Positions 21,238 to 24,221 of a DNA stretch of 24,221 bases are shown here, piece by piece. The notes beneath the pieces were generated by a model that saw nothing but the letters and a program-made list of their open reading frames with translations, did not search any database and was not told the origin of the DNA. The stretch covers positions 1 to 24,221 of IMG/VR virus record IMGVR_UViG_3300021185_000846. One strand, 5' to 3'. Numbering within the stretch: the first letter of the stretch is position 1; each line of letters opens with the position of its first letter. A program made the translations under genes and the position numbers. Source of the DNA: a virus.

Positions 21238-21442
21238 CTTCATTCTCCCATTTTTCTATTTGATTGAGTAAACCCTCAGCACATTCGTGTCTGCCCTCAC
21301 AGATATCATCAGCTCCATCACATTGCGGATGATTAACCTCATCTATCAACCATGATTTAATCTTGTTAATGAAGGCATCTTTCTGATCTATTGCAGACAT
21401 GAGATTGTCTCTCTCTTTATGTAGTGCTTTTATATTATCCAT
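21230..21442 (-). CDS. Small coiled-coil protein
   Basis: 70 aa from ATG 21442 with AAGGGA upstream; the 87-aa version would overlap the previous gene and has no site. Residues 3-35 are a charged helix; the C-terminus holds three Cys (C41, C48, C54 region, CDGADDICEGRHEC), possibly a metal site. Unknown function. Confidence 0.6.
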   Translation of the reverse strand: MDNIKALHKERDNLMSAIDQKDAFINKIKSWLIDEVNHPQCDGADDICEGRHECAEGLLNQIEKWENEDE

Positions 21443-21455
21443 TTCATTTTCCCTT

Positions 21456-21896
21456 CTATATCTTTGGACTGAATGTGTCGTTGATTGCATCATAAACTGT
21501 TTGACCCCAGCTTAGTTGTTCAGCATCCGCAATGCTGACAGTACCAATCATAAGGTTGGCACCCTTCTTGTACTGGATAACGTGGTATGGTTGACCACGA
21601 ACGGCACACAATACAGGCTTACCGTAGGCCTGTAAGTCGTTGACCCAATCAGTATCCAAATCCTTGAACGTCTTGAGGCCCGAACGATTAGTGTCGGGCA
21701 TCTCCTTCAGGTGATAAGGCCGACGACGAAAGCCTCCCCTATTCTTGGTCGTATGAGATGGGGTCGGGGCAGGAACCCCGACGTGTATAGGCTCTCCAAG
21801 CGCGGCGAGCCTATCGTTGCACAACATGATGAGTGTGCGTGTCTCCTTGGCATCCATAGTTGCCATTACTTTTTCAATCATGGTTAGCTTATCCAT
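21456..21896 (-). CDS. Conserved hypothetical protein, 146 aa
   Basis: AGGAG lies nine bases before the ATG. The N-terminal 33 residues form a helical segment (MDKLTMIEKVMATMDAKETR), followed by a Pro/Arg-rich linker (36-62) and a C-terminal domain with alternating strands (KPVLCAVRGQPYHVIQYKKG, then ANLMIGTVSIADA). No known motif. Overlaps the preceding gene by eight bases. Confidence 0.65.
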   Translation of the reverse strand: MDKLTMIEKVMATMDAKETRTLIMLCNDRLAALGEPIHVGVPAPTPSHTTKNRGGFRRRPYHLKEMPDTNRSGLKTFKDLDTDWVNDLQAYGKPVLCAVRGQPYHVIQYKKGANLMIGTVSIADAEQLSWGQTVYDAINDTFSPKI

Positions 21897-22050
21897 TGTC
21901 TTTATCTCCTTCTAGTGTGAAACCTACGAGCGCATTGTCTAAGCTACACAAGTAGGTCAACTCTTCTTCAGCTATATTTGATGCTTCGTCTTCGTTATCT
22001 GCACTGACGTAGACACAAACGACAACTTCTCTAAAATCAAAACTAGTCAT
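21889..22050 (-). CDS. Tiny acidic protein, 53 aa
   Basis: GGGAG is ten bases before the ATG at 22050. The product begins MTSFDFREVVVCVYVSADNE and continues with an acidic helix (DEDEASNIAEEELTYL-like). It overlaps both neighbours by eight bases, a spacing repeated along this block. Function unknown. Confidence 0.55.
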   Translation of the reverse strand: MTSFDFREVVVCVYVSADNEDEASNIAEEELTYLCSLDNALVGFTLEGDKDNG

Positions 22051-22210
22051 CGTCTTTAATCTCCCTTACAAATAATACTTGTGGTTCATAACCGCCAACG
22101 AGGTTGACGACTTCTTTCTTGGCTAACTCTTTAGCCGTGAACTCATAGTCGGCATCGGCAATTACCGAACGCCTAACTACAACCTCAACTTCAACTGCAA
22201 ACTTCTTCAT
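22043..22210 (-). CDS. Tiny protein, 55 aa
   Basis: GGGAG eight bases before the ATG at 22210. Starts with a long beta strand MKKFAVEVEVVVRRSVIADA, then a short helix and an acidic end (REIKDDD). It shares a strand-helix-strand pattern with the 53-aa protein that follows it, so the two may be related duplicates. No function known. Confidence 0.55.
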   Translation of the reverse strand: MKKFAVEVEVVVRRSVIADADYEFTAKELAKKEVVNLVGGYEPQVLFVREIKDDD

Positions 22211-22212
22211 AC

Positions 22213-22725
22213 CTACTCTCCCTTTACTTTGATTAAGTAGTTGCGACCACTCGCATCACGGAACACGGCATTGTCCTTCACGAACTTGTTGATATGCTCG
22301 ACCAATGCACCACGTTCCAGCGACCAGTCATGGCCCGACTTCCACTTGAGACCACGAGCATCCATCGCAACACCAATGTACTTGGCAATGGTAAGTGTGA
22401 AGTCTTCCCAATCATGCCGACCAATCTCTGCATCGGCTTGACCCTTTGCCATAGTCCAGTCGTCGGGCTTGTCAATCATACGCTCCAACTCACACTGTCT
22501 GACGTACAACTTCTGTTGCATGACTTCGAGTGCAGTCTCTTCTTGCAATGGCTTGACTACCTTGCGAGGTGAAGCCACGCGGAAGAGGTCAGGTGTGCTA
22601 TCAGACTGTCGCTTAGTAGTCACAGTCTTGAACACTGGGGTTGGCTTAGGTTTCTCAACGACACCGTACTCAGCAAGTGTGTTGTCAGTGATAGTCTTGG
22701 TAATGTTATCTAAAGATTTCGTCAT
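22213..22725 (-). CDS. Conserved hypothetical protein, 170 aa
   Basis: The N-terminal 65 residues are polar, Pro/Thr/Lys-rich and probably disordered; residues 65-170 look folded, with helical segments (ALEVMQQKLYVRQCELERMI, DFTLTIAKYIGVAMDARGLK) and an ending YLIKVKGE. No family recognised. Overlaps the upstream small basic gene by 20 bases and lies in the same operon as the CobT-like gene. Confidence 0.7.
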   Translation of the reverse strand: MTKSLDNITKTITDNTLAEYGVVEKPKPTPVFKTVTTKRQSDSTPDLFRVASPRKVVKPLQEETALEVMQQKLYVRQCELERMIDKPDDWTMAKGQADAEIGRHDWEDFTLTIAKYIGVAMDARGLKWKSGHDWSLERGALVEHINKFVKDNAVFRDASGRNYLIKVKGE

Positions 22726-22912
22726 GTGTTTGTTCCTTATTGATTGGATAGGGTTCAGCTAGAGCGATTGCCCTAACTTTGTTGTAGTCACGCAGTCGTA
22801 CATTCGCTTGCTTGACGCGACGACGAACACGCTTCCAGAAGCTAAGTGGTCTGCCTGGGATAAGACCGAACCACTCAGCGGGGATACGTAGGCCAGTGAT
22901 GTTACTTGACAT
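22706..22912 (-). CDS. Small basic protein, 68 aa
   Basis: Start at ATG 22912 with AAGGAG nine bases upstream; the 91-aa version would run far into the CobT-like gene. Contains IPAEWFGLIPGRPLSFWKRV followed by a very basic helix (RRRVKQANVRLRDYNKVR), suggesting nucleic-acid binding. Overlaps the CobT-like gene by 11 bases. Function unknown. Confidence 0.65.
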   Translation of the reverse strand: MSSNITGLRIPAEWFGLIPGRPLSFWKRVRRRVKQANVRLRDYNKVRAIALAEPYPINKEQTHDEIFR

Positions 22913-24221
22913 TGCGAGCAACTCCTTTGATGAGGTCACTGTTATCAACAGCGAACCGTTCACCAAGTAGTAGCTTGCCAAGCTGATCCATCACTTGTTT
23001 GGTTAGGTCGTCGAGGTTTTGCACCACGACGTAGCGAGGGAAGAACTGCCTCACACAGTCATCGAGGATACCAATACCGACAACATCAATTCCCATCTGC
23101 TGAATGAAAGCAACACAGTTTGATGTGTGTGAGTAGTGGGTCTTTGGTAGGTCACTTGAGTAGGCAGGCCTACCATCGGACATGGCAATGAAGATACGTC
23201 GCTTCTCAGGACGTTGTGCTAGTCGCTCCACTGCATACAACCAACTGTCACCATCAGCATTGGCACCACCAGTACAGTTAGGCATGTTACCAAGGGCGGT
23301 ACGAGATTGCTTCATCGTCTTTCCGAATGGCTTGAACATGAACATGCTGATACCATCAGTACGGTTGTACTTTACCCCACCTCGCTGACGATCACCGCTC
23401 ATCCTTACGGTGGTCTTGTGACCAGTAATCTCAAGCGATACGTTGGTGCCAGTCAATGCCTCGCCAATAGCAACGCAACAATCGGTAGCCAACTCAATCT
23501 CTTGACCGTTCATTGAACCCGACAAGTCAACGCAGATAGACACCGCAGTATCAATAGCATTGGTCTCTATCTTGCTACGGAATACATTGGGATCGAACTG
23601 CATGATGTTGACTAGCCGACGAGTATCCAACTTGCCAGTACGCTTACCACTCTCATGCTTGACACGAGCCGACGACATCAAGGCACGCTCCAACTTACGT
23701 CGCATTGTACCTAGCTTGTTGGACATGTTGGATAGACGATTACTGTAGTACCTATCGCCATGCTTATCATCCAAGATACGAGACACTTTGGTAATCAATG
23801 AAGTGCCAACCTTCACACCCTTCGGTACACGCCACATGTCTTGGTTTCTATTCAGTACACGATAGCCGTTTTTGGTTTTCTGATTTACCTGATTGACTAT
23901 GGCATCGAGTGCTTGACCCAACTCAGGGGATACTGGGTCGGGGGCATTGTTCTCAGTCCATACGTCGGCGTGGTTTGGGTCAGTCCCATCTATTTGTTTT
24001 GGCTTATCTCCGCTTTGAGTGTCTTTATCTGCTTGTCCTTTGTCATCAGCTTGAGAGCCATGTCCAGTAGAGCTTGTTGGATTTGGAACTGTAGGACTTC
24101 CATCATCTCCTTGATTTCCCGTTCCGTTAGTAGGGCCAGACTGCTCGCTATCTTCGGCGCGCCGTCCTCCTCCAGAAGTACGCTCATTATTTGGGGCAGT
24201 GCCATTGTCGCCATTGCCGTC
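22902..24221 (-). CDS. CobT-like VWA-domain protein, 5' end outside window
   Basis: Open on the minus strand from the window's right edge, giving at least 439 residues; the TTG at 23921 is internal. Residues 1-100 are acidic, Gly/Asp/Ser/Thr-rich low complexity, like the linker of CobT. The C-terminal half is a von Willebrand A domain with a full MIDAS: VDLSGSM (D232, S234, S236), a TGGANADG Thr, and AMSDGRP Asp. CobT works with a MoxR-type AAA+ ATPase (CobS) in metal chelation; phages often carry such pairs with unknown roles. CobS may lie upstream, off the window. A role in cobalamin synthesis is not implied. Confidence 0.85.
   Translation of the reverse strand, partial: DGNGDNGTAPNNERTSGGGRRAEDSEQSGPTNGTGNQGDDGSPTVPNPTSSTGHGSQADDKGQADKDTQSGDKPKQIDGTDPNHADVWTENNAPDPVSPELGQALDAIVNQVNQKTKNGYRVLNRNQDMWRVPKGVKVGTSLITKVSRILDDKHGDRYYSNRLSNMSNKLGTMRRKLERALMSSARVKHESGKRTGKLDTRRLVNIMQFDPNVFRSKIETNAIDTAVSICVDLSGSMNGQEIELATDCCVAIGEALTGTNVSLEITGHKTTVRMSGDRQRGGVKYNRTDGISMFMFKPFGKTMKQSRTALGNMPNCTGGANADGDSWLYAVERLAQRPEKRRIFIAMSDGRPAYSSDLPKTHYSHTSNCVAFIQQMGIDVVGIGILDDCVRQFFPRYVVVQNLDDLTKQVMDQLGKLLLGERFAVDNSDLIKGVARNVK

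Noticed and set aside
23990-24214. A 74-aa minus-strand reading frame at the right end
   Set aside because: The frame of the CobT-like gene is open through the same bases to the window edge and reads as the acidic Gly/Asp/Ser linker expected for that family, so this frame is a shadow.
1-24221. tRNA genes, rRNA, CRISPR arrays, insertion sequences and phage RNA polymerase promoters
   Set aside because: Looked for by eye on both strands; no cloverleaf, regular repeat-spacer array, transposase or repeated phage-type promoter was seen. A tRNAscan or Infernal run could still find one.

Overview
The window looks like part of a tailed-phage genome, probably temperate and probably from a marine alphaproteobacterial host. 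This rests on gene content: a giant polyvalent virion protein, a three-TM GTA-type holin, an M15 endolysin, a Sak4/SSB recombination module, a primase-polymerase/helicase, a tyrosine integrase, and short Lys/Cys-rich proteins of kinds I know mainly from marine viruses. There is no rRNA, no tRNA seen by eye, and no metabolic gene beyond a nucleotide kinase. The host assignment is inference.

Layout. (1) 1-8278, plus strand, late genes: the 3' part of a protein of over 1,800 aa with a HEIGH metallopeptidase motif and an ART-PolyVal-like domain, then a tightly overlapping lysis cassette (membrane peptide, zinc ribbon, holin, M15 endolysin, TM/coiled-coil protein) mixed with tiny cationic proteins. 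(2) 8241-11779, minus strand: dNMP kinase, two small coiled-coil proteins, Cas4/AddB-like PD-(D/E)XK nuclease, DUF669-type SSB ending DDDIPF, Sak4-like ATPase and a coiled-coil protein. (3) 11780-11938: divergent control region. (4) 11939-17582, plus strand: Cro-like repressor, prim-pol/helicase, HTH/zinc protein, Holliday-junction resolvase, basic proteins, a beta-rich appendage-like protein, an HNH-like protein and an acidic protein. (5) 17693-20622, minus strand: a CDKHV-type conserved phage protein, two HTH regulators, a candidate attP, integrase, and a sensor-less LuxR-type regulator overlapping it. (6) 20635-20864: control region with a candidate plus-strand small RNA. (7) 20865-24221, minus strand: a run of small unknown genes after a CobT-like VWA protein that leaves the window on the right.

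How it fits together. Regions 2 and 4 would replicate and recombine DNA (prim-pol/helicase opening and priming, SSB plus Sak4 annealing, Cas4-like end processing, HJ resolution, kinase for dNTP supply). Region 5 would decide and carry out integration, and region 1 supplies the virion interior and lysis. Five helix-turn-helix proteins in one window suggest an elaborate lysis/lysogeny circuit. Two control regions, 11863-11900 and 20705-20755, share several short motifs.

Most notable observations: a candidate small RNA (20773-20866) whose unpaired linker is an exact 18-nt complement of the 5' leader of the HTH gene at 18400-18825; a gene (7618-8073) that seems to lack any ordinary start codon and may begin at AUC or by TAA readthrough; and three conserved Lys/Cys modules of marine viruses present as separate small genes.
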